From the NCBI RefSeq assembly GCF_000317475.1, contig NC_019729.1, positions 6,338,501-6,402,500 on the forward strand: a DNA stretch of 64,000 bases. The letters run 5' to 3'. Under the pieces are notes generated by a model. That model made no database searches. It saw only the letters and a program-made list of their open reading frames with translations, and was not told where the DNA came from. Positions 53,067 to 61,285 of this stretch are shown here, in pieces. Source of the DNA: Oscillatoria nigro-viridis PCC 7112 (GTDB lineage Bacteria > Cyanobacteriota > Cyanobacteriia > Cyanobacteriales > Microcoleaceae). The translations under genes were made by a program, and so were the position numbers. Within the stretch, counting starts at the first letter, position 1. Each line of letters opens with the position of its first letter.

Positions 53067-53765
53067 TTAATCCTCTCTTGTGTATCCTAGCTCTAATGCG
53101 ATCGCTTGGAGCAAGGGGCGACAGTTCCTTTCCCAGTGTGATTTTAGAGTTTGGTAGTTGATGTTAAATTCTTTGGCGATCGCAGTAAACTTGTCAGGCG
53201 TGGTTTTAAACAGCACCTTTAATGTGAGAACTTGACAGTTACACTCTGGATAATTTTTAGGATGACAGGATCGAAATTTCCCATCGGGGTCTTCTTGGAC
53301 GTATTGTTCTAGCTGTTGAATAATATTCTGATAATTTTCTTGCTCTAAAAGTGTGATATAGCCATCCAAACCACTGCGGGTAGGAGTATAAAAACTTGTT
53401 TCTGAAAGCAAATCCAGCAACGCGGTTTCAGTATCTGAGCTTCCTATGGGGGCATCTAAACTGTAGGTGGGCGGTTGAGAAGGTAACTTCAAATCCTTAA
53501 TGCGCCACTCTAGGTAACTATTTATCCATTGTCGCAGTCGTCTTGACACATTCGGATCGCTAAGCTTGAAGTTCGAGCAAATGCTTTTGTTCACCCATAC
53601 CCAGGTTTTATTTAAGGCGTCTAAATAATCGGGATGTGGCGATCGCAGTAGTCCGGGAAGTTGCTGCAGTTCGGCGAGCAATCGGTTCATCGCTTTGCGC
53701 CTTTGGGAGCTGTTTGGGGGGTACTCGCATACCTCCTCAATTAGTTGGCGCAGCAGTTGATCCAT
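53067..53765 (-). CDS. Sigma-70-like factor
   Basis: 232 residues from ATG 53765 (MDQLLRQLIEEVCEYPPNSS); the frame could extend to a TTG at 53795. The middle region LNKTWVWVNKSICSNF and VSRRLRQWINSYLEWRIKDL resembles region 2 (core and -10 binding), and the C-terminal TAIAKEFNINYQTLKSHWER is region 4-like HTH (-35 binding). The first segment YPPNSSQRRKAMNRLLAELQ is the usual N-terminus of this cyanobacterial subtype. It shares the operon with DUF1822 and CHAT. It could transcribe an effector regulon or be the target of the CHAT protease (inference). Confidence 0.88.
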   Translation of the reverse strand: MDQLLRQLIEEVCEYPPNSSQRRKAMNRLLAELQQLPGLLRSPHPDYLDALNKTWVWVNKSICSNFKLSDPNVSRRLRQWINSYLEWRIKDLKLPSQPPTYSLDAPIGSSDTETALLDLLSETSFYTPTRSGLDGYITLLEQENYQNIIQQLEQYVQEDPDGKFRSCHPKNYPECNCQVLTLKVLFKTTPDKFTAIAKEFNINYQTLKSHWERNCRPLLQAIALELGYTRED

Positions 53766-53873
53766 AGGTGTTAAATTAATTATTTGACTTCTCAACTCAT
53801 TGTTGCACCCCTTGGAGATTGTCCGCTAACCAGAGGATGCTCTGTGTTCTGCGTAGACCCAAAAGTTAGAGTT

Positions 53874-54012
53874 ATATCAATTCCGGTTGCACTGCTCATG
53901 ACTGTTGACTGTTAACTGTTGACTGTTAACTGTTAATCGAAAAACTGAATGATGGTTGAGTGTTGGATGTTGACTCGATTTTATGCCAGACGATGAAGCG
54001 CGGATTTGATAT
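53874..54012. repeat. MITE-like element, copy B
   Basis: ATATCAATTCCGGTTGCACT, then GTTGACTGTTAACTGTTGAC units, TGAGTGTTGGATGTTGACTC, ending CGGATTTGATAT. Closely matches copy A at 39980-40120. It sits upstream of the sigma-like gene, so a promoter may lie in or beside it. Confidence 0.75.
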
Positions 54013-54025
54013 GACAGATTTCAGA

Positions 54026-55330
54026 TTAATTCAAGTGTCGATCGATCGTCACAATCGAAACCGGCCGCAACGCATCAAAACGAGTTGAATTCCCCCCAGC
54101 CACAGAACGCGATAACTGCACTTGCAAAATTCGGTAACTCCAGTGCGGTTCCCGGCGCACCCGATCGCCCATCCAGCTCAAAACAGTAGCAATATCCTCA
54201 AAAGCATCCAAAGCCAACACGATCGAGCCTCCAGGGAGCAGCCGCAGCGCGCAAACGCCCAAAATTTTAGTCAACCCTCCGCCACTACCGCCAATAAAAA
54301 TCCGGTGCGGAGGACGCAAGCGGTGCAAGATTTCCGGGGCAGTTCCGTAAATCGAAAACACATTTTGCAGCCCAAAACGGCCGTAGTTGAACTCGATCGC
54401 AGAAGTACCAGAAACCGTTTTTTCGATCGCGTACACCTCAGACTGCGGGAATAAACGAGCAATTTCGATCGACACAGAACCGTTACCAGCACCCACATCC
54501 CAGACAACCTGTCCCGGTTGCAAAGCCAATTGTGCCAGCACCAACACCCGCACTTCCCGTTCAACCGTCAAACCCGGCCTGTCGCCGCAACCGATAAAAG
54601 CTGCATCCGGTATGCCCAACAAAGGCAACTTTTCCAAATCCAAAGGTTCTGCCCTCGGCGGGGACTCCCGCAGCATCACAACCACGCTCAGCGGTGCAAA
54701 AGACTCTCCCAGCAAAGCAGACAGAGAACGGAGGCCCACCCGCTCGTGGGCCGAACCCAAATTCTCGCAAACCCAAAACTGGTAGCGTGCAGGCAAATCT
54801 AGAGCTTTCACCAAATTGGCCAGGGCCGCCGGAGTATGAGTTTCGTCGGCGAGCACCGCAATTTTCTCGACACCGAGTTTGAGTTTTGCAGTCAGTTCCT
54901 CAAAATAACGTCCTTGAGAGCCAACAAAATGAGCGTCTTGCCAAGGGATTTGCAAGCGGTTAAAAGCCAACTGCACAGAACTGACGTGGGGGTGAAAAGT
55001 CAATTTTTCTGCCGGCAATTGGGAAATTAACAACTTTCCCCAGCCGTAGAACAGCGGGTCGCCGGCCACTAAAATTACGATCGGTCGATCGCGGGGTTCC
55101 ACCGTCCCCGCAGAGGGTTCTAATTCGGCTTGGGTCGCCCACCAGCGCCGAATTTCCAGAACTGCTTCGGTCAAATCTTCCAAAGCCCAGCGCTCTCCGT
55201 CGTGCTGGGGAAAATAGCTCAAATGGCGCTCGCTCCCTATTAGCAGAGCGGCCATTTCTACAACCTGCCGCGCCGATTCGCTCAGCCCAGCAGCTCCATC
55301 TAAACCGATACCAACAACGTGTACTGTCAC
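54026..55330 (-). CDS. cobL: Precorrin-6Y C5,15-methyltransferase (CbiE-CbiT fusion)
   Basis: 434 residues. Residues 1-210: tetrapyrrole methylase domain with the SAM-binding MTVHVVGIGLDGAAGLSESA, DRPIVILVAGDPLFYGWGKL, HPHVSSVQLAFNRLQIPWQD. Residues 245-434: CbiT-like decarboxylating methyltransferase (VWDVGAGNGSVSIEIARLFP). Converts precorrin-6Y to precorrin-8 in aerobic and anaerobic cobalamin routes. No other cob/cbi gene is in the window and no cobalamin riboswitch was recognised upstream. Confidence 0.94.
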   Translation of the reverse strand: MTVHVVGIGLDGAAGLSESARQVVEMAALLIGSERHLSYFPQHDGERWALEDLTEAVLEIRRWWATQAELEPSAGTVEPRDRPIVILVAGDPLFYGWGKLLISQLPAEKLTFHPHVSSVQLAFNRLQIPWQDAHFVGSQGRYFEELTAKLKLGVEKIAVLADETHTPAALANLVKALDLPARYQFWVCENLGSAHERVGLRSLSALLGESFAPLSVVVMLRESPPRAEPLDLEKLPLLGIPDAAFIGCGDRPGLTVEREVRVLVLAQLALQPGQVVWDVGAGNGSVSIEIARLFPQSEVYAIEKTVSGTSAIEFNYGRFGLQNVFSIYGTAPEILHRLRPPHRIFIGGSGGGLTKILGVCALRLLPGGSIVLALDAFEDIATVLSWMGDRVRREPHWSYRILQVQLSRSVAGGNSTRFDALRPVSIVTIDRHLN

Positions 55331-55346
55331 TTTTTAAGCAAAAAGT

Positions 55347-55380
55347 AAAAAACCAGAATTATTGATTTTTCCTGGTTTTT
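55347..55380 (-). terminator. Probable terminator of the 2H phosphoesterase gene
   Basis: On the minus strand AAAAACCAG pairs with CTGGTTTTTT around a 16-base loop; it lies between the 2H gene stop (55595) and the cobL start (55330). The T-run following makes it a plausible terminator on the minus strand. Confidence 0.5.
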
Positions 55381-55458
55381 CATAAATTTTTTCCTTGACT
55401 TTACTGTCAAACAAAAATAATTAAAGCATTTAATAGGCAATATCCTGACTCTTGTCAA

Positions 55459-55594
55459 AGGGGAGAGAGGGAGAGGGGGCGAGAGAGTGGGAGAGTGGGA
55501 GATGGGGAGAGTGGCAGATGGAAAAAATCTTCACATCAATCCTATTCCTTTTTCCTTTTTCCTTCTTCCCTCTTCCTTCTTCCCTCTTCCTTCG
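55459..55594. repeat. Purine tract followed by pyrimidine tract
   Basis: 55459-55520 is GGGAGAG-rich (AGAGAGGGAGAGGGGGCGAG), and 55548-55594 is CTTCC/TTCCC-rich. The paired purine and pyrimidine runs form an imperfect inverted repeat, possibly able to fold as H-DNA. Related GAAGGAA runs occur at 23821 and 15944. Confidence 0.6.
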
Positions 55595-56413
55595 TTAAAA
55601 CTCAAAAACAGGCCAGTCCGGTTGCCGGAGGTAGGTGGCCATGTCCTCAAACTTCCGCAGTTCCACTCGGTTTACGGACTGTTCTTGCGGCGTGTCCAGC
55701 CATTGCTCGTTCAACTCTGACAGCAAAGCGCACAAGCGATCGCGGTCAAGGTTCGGCCCGGTGTCCCCAAAATAAGCCAGAGTAATGTGGGCAGTAAAAT
55801 GATATTGCTGTTCAATTCCCAAAGCCATTAAATCGGGATTTTGATAGATCGATCGGCGAAACTCCAGAATTTGCTTGTAAGAGTTTTCATCCGTCGGTGC
55901 CAAACAAACACCCACAGCTCTAGTCATCACCATCAACCCCAGCACTATCCAGCGAATGGGAGCGCCGCCCGCCAAGGGTTTGCAGGCGGCAAAACTATCG
56001 GCCATGCGCGAGCGCAGTTGCTCCTCAAATTCGGGATTTTTATCAGAGGCATCTCGAAAAGCGCTGTTCCAAATCAAATCGGCTACGGTTAAATGGAAGG
56101 TATCAGGAGGCAGTGCCACGATCGCACCCTCCGCTGTTTCCTGCAATAGCCGTTGTTGGATCGAGTGCAAATTACTATACAATGCAGCATTTTCTGCATC
56201 TTCTCCCGCAGGGGGCGTAATCACTGAATAACCTGGAAAAGGTACAGGAGCTCTCCGGCCTGCTTCGTCGGGCTTAAATTTTGGAGATTCCTGAATGTGT
56301 TCCACCTGGGACTTGTAGGAGTCCAGCAGCGTCATTCGCGCCACCCGATTTACGTAAGCTTGATAAGTATCATCCAATCTTGATTTCCTCGCGGTGACAT
56401 ACTCCCACACCAA
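55595..56413 (-). CDS. 2H phosphoesterase-like protein (DUF1868)
   Basis: 272 residues. Two His-x-Thr motifs define the 2H superfamily: FHLTVADL (about 105-112) and FTAHITLAYFG (about 205-215). The N-terminal PFPGYSVITPPAGEDAENAA is like the DUF1868 group. Members are RNA ligase or cyclic phosphodiesterase-like enzymes acting on 2'-5' or 2',3'-cyclic bonds. The stop abuts the pyrimidine repeat. Probably a single-gene unit. Confidence 0.82.
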   Translation of the reverse strand: MVWEYVTARKSRLDDTYQAYVNRVARMTLLDSYKSQVEHIQESPKFKPDEAGRRAPVPFPGYSVITPPAGEDAENAALYSNLHSIQQRLLQETAEGAIVALPPDTFHLTVADLIWNSAFRDASDKNPEFEEQLRSRMADSFAACKPLAGGAPIRWIVLGLMVMTRAVGVCLAPTDENSYKQILEFRRSIYQNPDLMALGIEQQYHFTAHITLAYFGDTGPNLDRDRLCALLSELNEQWLDTPQEQSVNRVELRKFEDMATYLRQPDWPVFEF

Positions 56414-56511
56414 ATTTTATATTATGGCGCGGGCTTCCAACAGCCCTATTCAGGATATGTTGGACAAGCCTCGCGTGCAACTCTAATTTTTTTGGCTAGT
56501 GAGCGTTCTTC

Positions 56512-57489
56512 ATGCAAATTTACCTGTTTTGGGGGGAAGACGACTTTGCGATGGCCCAGGCTGTGACAAGTTTGCGCCAAACAGTCCTCGACCCCAACTG
56601 GGCTAGTTTTAACTATGACAAGATTATTGCCGATTCCGCCGGAGCTGTGGTCGAAGGGCTCGATCGAGCCTTAACGCCCCCCTTCGGTACCGGCAGCCGT
56701 TTTGTCTGGCTGGCAAATACGACTGTAACGCAGCAGTGCTCTCCCGAACTGTTAGCGCAATTTGAACGGACGCTGCCGGTGATTCCCCCTACCACCGTGC
56801 TGCTGCTGACATCCGTCAAAAAACCCGACAGCCGGCTCAAGTCTACCAAGTTAATTTCCCAGTCCGCCCAAGTGCGGGAATTTTCACCGATTCCGCCTTG
56901 GAATGACAAAGAATTAGCCCAGCGGGTGCGCCAAGTCGCCGGCGAAATGAACGTAAAATTGACAGCCACGGCGATCGAACTTTTGGCCCAATCCATTGGC
57001 AGCGATACTAGACAGCTATACAGCGAACTCGAAAAATTGCTGCTGTTTGCGGGCAACCGCAGCCAACCTCTGAACCCGGAGGAAGTTGCAGCACTGGTGC
57101 ACTGTCACGCCCAGAATACCTTCCAGCTAGCCGATGCGATTCGCGAGGGCAATACCTCCGCCGCTTTGGATTTACTGGCCGGCTTAACTGGCCGCAGCGA
57201 GCCTGGTTTGAGGATTGTGGCTGGCTTGACAGGTAAGTTTCGGACTTGGCTGTGGGTAAAGGCGATGATCCAAGCGGGCGATCGCGATGATAAAATTGCT
57301 CAAGCTCTAGATCTCGGCAATCCGAAACGAGTATACTATTTTCGTCAAGAAGTCAAGAACGCCAGCTTAGAAAAACTGCAAAAGAGTTTGCCCTTGCTGC
57401 TAGACTTAGAAGCTTCTTTAAAACGGGGGCGAGAAGAAAACTCAACCCTGCAAACCAAAGTTATAGAACTTTCTAGCTTGTTTCGCTGA
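56512..57489 (+). CDS. holA: DNA polymerase III subunit delta
   Basis: 325 residues. Starts MQIYLFWGEDDFAMAQAVTS, with LTSVKKPDSRLKSTKLISQS and LDSLLFAGNRSQPLNPEEVA-like middle part (LEKLLLFAGNRSQPLNPEEV), and HAQNTFQLADAIREGNTSAA and LRIVAGLTGKFRTWLWV at the C-terminus, as in HolA. The clamp-loader subunit that opens the beta ring. ATG 56512 has TAGTGAGC upstream and no strong ribosome site. The 242-bp gap after it contains a direct repeat ACAACAAATTTTTACAACAAATTT. Confidence 0.9.
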   Translation: MQIYLFWGEDDFAMAQAVTSLRQTVLDPNWASFNYDKIIADSAGAVVEGLDRALTPPFGTGSRFVWLANTTVTQQCSPELLAQFERTLPVIPPTTVLLLTSVKKPDSRLKSTKLISQSAQVREFSPIPPWNDKELAQRVRQVAGEMNVKLTATAIELLAQSIGSDTRQLYSELEKLLLFAGNRSQPLNPEEVAALVHCHAQNTFQLADAIREGNTSAALDLLAGLTGRSEPGLRIVAGLTGKFRTWLWVKAMIQAGDRDDKIAQALDLGNPKRVYYFRQEVKNASLEKLQKSLPLLLDLEASLKRGREENSTLQTKVIELSSLFR

Positions 57490-57731
57490 GGCGCGACAGG
57501 GCACAGGAACGGCCCCTTACTGTAAATTTTTACAACAAATTTTTACAACAAATTTCAATAGCGCCTATGTGCTTGATGCCGGAGCGCGGGGCAAAAGGTC
57601 AATAGATACTAGAAATATTCTCAGAATGCCAAAGTAGAAGTTAATGTGGTAAATAAATATTGTCCGCCGAATGCCGATCGGTTAATATTATTTGCCGGCT
57701 CTCCACCCCCCCCCAAAAAAGAGCGCTACCC

Positions 57732-58721
57732 ATGACACAACAGAACCTGCGGGAACTGCTCAAGCAGGGCGATCCAAAAGCGATCGCATCTAGCATCAAC
57801 CGTACACTCAAACCCAAAGGCATCAACGCCGATGTGACGCGGGACAACGGCTGCCTCCACATAATTCTGGAGGCAGACAAAGTACCGGATCAAATGGTAT
57901 TGGTCGATTTCATCCGCACCGGCATGACGAAGCTGGGACTCGCATCAATTCACACTGTAAAGGTTTACGGGCGTCGAACAGGTGACGGATCGCCTGCGTG
58001 GGAAGATGAAATCGATCTGATGCCTGCGGATTCAATGCCTTACCCCTTGGATAGTGGAATGCCTGACGACTCTGTAGGTTTAGATGATGTCGAGCCCGAA
58101 GGCGAAGACTATTATCAAGAAGAAGAATTCGATCGAGATGACGACGAGGAAGACGAAGACGAAGACGAAGACGAAGATCAAGCCCCGCCTCCGAAAAAAC
58201 AATTTCCCAAATGGGTAATACCTGTGGGTATCTTAGTACCTCTGGCGGCGATCGCAGGGCTATTCTTTACTAAAACTTTCCCCTTCGCCGACTCGAACCC
58301 AGAACCCATCGCCCCCGAAGCAGCTTCCCCCTCCCCGCAACCCTCATCTCCCCCTTCTAAAGCCGCTGCATCCTCGACCGCCGCATCTCCGGGCACCCCA
58401 CAGGCAGCCTCCCCTGCACCAAAACCCGCTCCCACTGCTGCAGCACCAGCCAGCCCAGCTTCTCCTGCACCAAAACCCGCCGCGCCTAAGCCTGACTCTT
58501 GGAGGGTAGCCGTTAACACAGCTCAGAAGGCAGCAATTTTGGCCCAGAAGGCTCAGTCTCAAAATGAGTGGATAGCAGTAGCAAGCGAGTGGCAGCAAGC
58601 GGTTAAGCTCATGAGAGCCGTACCGTCAACCAGCCCGAACTATCAAAAGGCTCAGCAAAAAGCAGCAGAGTATCAGGCTAATCTGATTGTTGCCAACCGC
58701 AGGGCAGCAGCAGCGCCTTAA
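57732..58721 (+). CDS. Acidic, Pro/Ala-rich single-pass membrane protein
   Basis: 329 residues from ATG 57732 (MTQQNLRELLKQGDPKAIAS); an earlier frame to 57660 adds 24 residues with no support. Residues 1-85 form a conserved cytoplasmic domain (INRTLKPKGINADVTRDNGC, LASIHTVKVYGRRTGDG). Then a Glu/Asp tract (EEFDRDDDEEDEDEDEDEDQ), a membrane helix (VIPVGILVPLAAIAGLFFT), a Pro/Ala/Ser-rich periplasmic linker and a helical C-terminal region (QKAAILAQKAQSQNEWIAVA). Common as a hypothetical in filamentous cyanobacteria. No function known. Confidence 0.75.
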   Translation: MTQQNLRELLKQGDPKAIASSINRTLKPKGINADVTRDNGCLHIILEADKVPDQMVLVDFIRTGMTKLGLASIHTVKVYGRRTGDGSPAWEDEIDLMPADSMPYPLDSGMPDDSVGLDDVEPEGEDYYQEEEFDRDDDEEDEDEDEDEDQAPPPKKQFPKWVIPVGILVPLAAIAGLFFTKTFPFADSNPEPIAPEAASPSPQPSSPPSKAAASSTAASPGTPQAASPAPKPAPTAAAPASPASPAPKPAAPKPDSWRVAVNTAQKAAILAQKAQSQNEWIAVASEWQQAVKLMRAVPSTSPNYQKAQQKAAEYQANLIVANRRAAAAP

Positions 58722-59220
58722 GAGTTTTGAATTTTGAGTTGAATACTCCATGTGCTAAAAGTCAAAAGTCAAAAGCCAAAAGTAAAAAAACTTGTTTTTA
58801 CTGAAAGCTTTCTTACTTTTGACTTTTTTCAATTTTATTAAAATTTCATTTAAGTTTACCTATTGCTTTAAATCCAAAAACTGTAATTCTTTTTCATTAA
58901 ATCGTTTTTAAGCCCATTCTAGTTTCATTTTGATATCAAATCCAGTAGCATCGCCAGCCGTACAATCCAATCAACAGTCAACAATCACCGTGCAGGCGGA
59001 CTCGCTCTAATTCATCCGCGTTAATCTGTGTTTATCTGCCCTCATCTGCGGTCAAAAAAAGAGAATGTATTAACCGCCCCGGACAAGGGATGGACGCAGA
59101 TGCACGCAGAGGTCGAGAAGAGAGATAGGGGTGAGGCGCTGAAATAGATTTCTTAGACAGGTATTGACATTCTTCCCGGATTGGGTAACTATTGAGTTGT
59201 AGTATTAGAGGTAAGCAACT
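58722..59220. other. Intergenic region before the IS607-like element
   Basis: 499 bp without a gene. It has an AAAAGTCAAAAGTCAAAAGCC / TTACTTTTGACTTTTTT inverted repeat (58755-58830), which may terminate the preceding gene, a TATCAAATCCAG motif at 58933 like the MITE ends, the CTGTGTTTATCTG repeat (59020-59062) and, near 59150-59220, the probable left end of the IS607 element. Confidence 0.55.
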
Positions 59221-59862
59221 TTGGAGACTCAATCAGACGTGACACTCTCAATCGGGGAAGCGGCTAAGGAGCTTGGTATTTCGACAAAGACGCTGAGACG
59301 CTGGACTGATGCAGGCAAGATTAAGTTTGAGCGCTCTCCCACGGGACAGAGACGCTTCTACCTTACCGATATCAAGCGAATTACTCCCAGAGACTTAAAC
59401 CAGGCAGACGATCGAATCACTATCAACTATGCCAGAGTTTCTAGTCATGACCAAAAAGAAGATTTAAAGCGTCAAGCTGCTGTTTTGGAATCGTTTAGCG
59501 CTGCCAATGGCTGGCAATTTGAAACAATTCAAGACTTAGGCTCTGGACTTAATTACAAGAAAAAAGGACTGACAAAACTACTCAAACGAATCATGTCCGG
59601 TGAGGTTGGCAGACTTGTTGTTACTCACAAAGACAGGCTTCTAAGGTTTGGTTCCGAGTTAGTTTTCGCAATGTGTGAGGAATTTGAATGCGAGGTAGTA
59701 ATAGTCAATAAATCGCCGGATGAATTGAGTTTTGAACAGGAATTAGTTCAAGATATGATTGAATTAATTCAGGTTTTTAGCGCTAGACTTTATGGCGCTA
59801 GAAGTCACAAAAACAAAAAACTGATTGATGGTATAGCTAAAGCAGTGGAGGACGTAAAATAA
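59221..59862 (+). CDS. tnpA: IS607 family serine recombinase
   Basis: 213 residues from TTG 59221; a GTG start at 59239 is possible. MerR-like HTH at 8-60 (LSIGEAAKELGISTKTLRRW), then a serine recombinase domain: INYARVSSHDQKEDLKRQAA with nucleophile at Ser74, LGSGLNYKKKGLTKLLKRIM, VVTHKDRLLRFGSELVF and MIELIQVFSARLYGARS. It mobilises IS607 elements using a circular dsDNA intermediate. It overlaps tnpB by one base (TAATG), the usual IS607 layout. Ser and Arg residues present, so it is probably active. Confidence 0.94.
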   Translation: METQSDVTLSIGEAAKELGISTKTLRRWTDAGKIKFERSPTGQRRFYLTDIKRITPRDLNQADDRITINYARVSSHDQKEDLKRQAAVLESFSAANGWQFETIQDLGSGLNYKKKGLTKLLKRIMSGEVGRLVVTHKDRLLRFGSELVFAMCEEFECEVVIVNKSPDELSFEQELVQDMIELIQVFSARLYGARSHKNKKLIDGIAKAVEDVK

Positions 59863-61046
59863 TGCTACTCAGTTTCAAGACGGAATTAAAACCTAACAAT
59901 AGACAGGTGACTCTATTCCGTCAACACTGTGGAGTAGCCAGACACGCTTACAATTTTGGCAATGCTATTATTCAGGAAGCTTTACAACTTAGAGAGGCTG
60001 ATAAAACAATCAAAATTCCCTCTGCTATTGACTTGCACAAACGTCTAGTCGCTGAGATTAAACCAGCTAATCCCTGGTATTATCAAAGCTCCAAAGCAAG
60101 TCCACAACAGGCTCTGGCAGAGGTAAGGACGGCATGGGATAGATGCTTCAAAAAAGTCTCTAAACAGCCTAGATTCAAGAAGAAAGGCAAGTCTAAAGAC
60201 AGTTTTTATCTTGAGCAAGGCACTAAAGCAAAACCTGGTATCAGCAATGATGGTAAGCGAGTTAAACTCCCTAAAATTGGTTGGGTGCGATTGCACGAAC
60301 CTCTCCCCATTACGGCTACTCATAATTGCGTAATTAGTCGCACTGCCGACAAATGGTTCATAGCCATCAAGTATGAGATTGAACAGCCACCAATACCTCT
60401 AAATCGCCCCTCTATTGGTGTTGATATTGGTATTAAGGAATTAGCTGTCACCAGTGACGGAAAGGTTTTTGCTAACCCCAAAGCTTACCGCAAAATGAGT
60501 AAGAAAATGAAGCGATTGCAGCGCTCTGTTAGTCGCAAAGTTAAAGGCTCAAAGAACAGAACTAAGGCAGTTAGAAAGCTGGCAAAACTGCATTCTAGAA
60601 TTTCATTCATCCGCAAAGATGCTATTCATAAACTCACCAATCATCTCGCTAAAAACCACAGCGTGATTAAAATTGAGAATTTGAACGTCAAAGCATTTTT
60701 GAAAAATCACAAATTGGCGGGTGCGATTGCCGATTGTGGAATGTACGAATTTAAGCGACAACTTGAATATAAAACTGAGAAATTTTCTAGTCAGTTGATT
60801 TTAGTTGACCGCTTCTTTCCTAGTTCTCAAATCTGTTCAAATTGTAGGAATCACCGCCACAAAATGCCATTAAAGAATCGAGTCTATGTATGTCCTGATT
60901 GCGGTCATACAGAGGACAGAGACTTGAACGCAGCTAAAAACATTGAGCGATGGTTTGAAGGAATTCACATTCCGACCCACATTCCGCACCCTCAACTGGC
61001 ACACACGCAGTTGGGGTGCTCCGTCCGAGTCTCTCGTCCGAGATAA
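59862..61046 (+). CDS. tnpB: TnpB RNA-guided nuclease (IS607/IS605 OrfB)
   Basis: 394 residues. Complete RuvC-like triad: Asp188 in GVDIGIKELAV, Glu272 in KIENLNVKAFL, Asp354 in EDRDLNAAKNI. Zinc ribbon CSNCRNHRHK...CPDCGH with Cys325, 328, 344, 347. N-terminal HxxxYN-like region (HAYNFGNAIIQEALQLREAD). TnpB uses a right-end-derived guide RNA to cut DNA next to a TAM. The tail (RWFEGIHIPTHIPHP) is coded over the right-end hairpin at 60988-61022, so guide RNA and coding region overlap. It appears intact. Confidence 0.95.
   Translation: MLLSFKTELKPNNRQVTLFRQHCGVARHAYNFGNAIIQEALQLREADKTIKIPSAIDLHKRLVAEIKPANPWYYQSSKASPQQALAEVRTAWDRCFKKVSKQPRFKKKGKSKDSFYLEQGTKAKPGISNDGKRVKLPKIGWVRLHEPLPITATHNCVISRTADKWFIAIKYEIEQPPIPLNRPSIGVDIGIKELAVTSDGKVFANPKAYRKMSKKMKRLQRSVSRKVKGSKNRTKAVRKLAKLHSRISFIRKDAIHKLTNHLAKNHSVIKIENLNVKAFLKNHKLAGAIADCGMYEFKRQLEYKTEKFSSQLILVDRFFPSSQICSNCRNHRHKMPLKNRVYVCPDCGHTEDRDLNAAKNIERWFEGIHIPTHIPHPQLAHTQLGCSVRVSRPR
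60978..61042 (+). ncRNA. Right-end hairpin and probable TnpB guide RNA scaffold
   Basis: GCACCCTCAACTG (60990-61002) pairs with CAGTTGGGGTGC (61010-61021) around ACACACG. It overlaps the tnpB stop. In the TnpB system the guide RNA scaffold comprises the end of tnpB and the right end, with the guide just after it. Exact ends cannot be set from sequence alone. An inverted copy lies at 63163-63226. Confidence 0.55.
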
Positions 61047-61285
61047 TAATCAAAAATACCCGCGACCTGTTGGGTCACAATCGCATCGACCTGTTGGGGC
61101 AAGTTGAAAATTAACTGCTTTCGGGCAAATCCTAGATTCTCGATATCTAACAACACCTTCATCCGTCATAATTAACTATTAATCGACAGCAGATATTTCC
61201 AGCAGCCTGATAATTACACATCACTACTGAATCAAATATTTATGAAATTTCTGTCAGTTTTGCTCATCAAACAAACTGCTCGATC

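Noticed and set aside
55331-55594. Cobalamin riboswitch upstream of cobL
   Set aside because: No B12-box-like motif or the conserved core was found; the region is a terminator-like hairpin and simple repeats.
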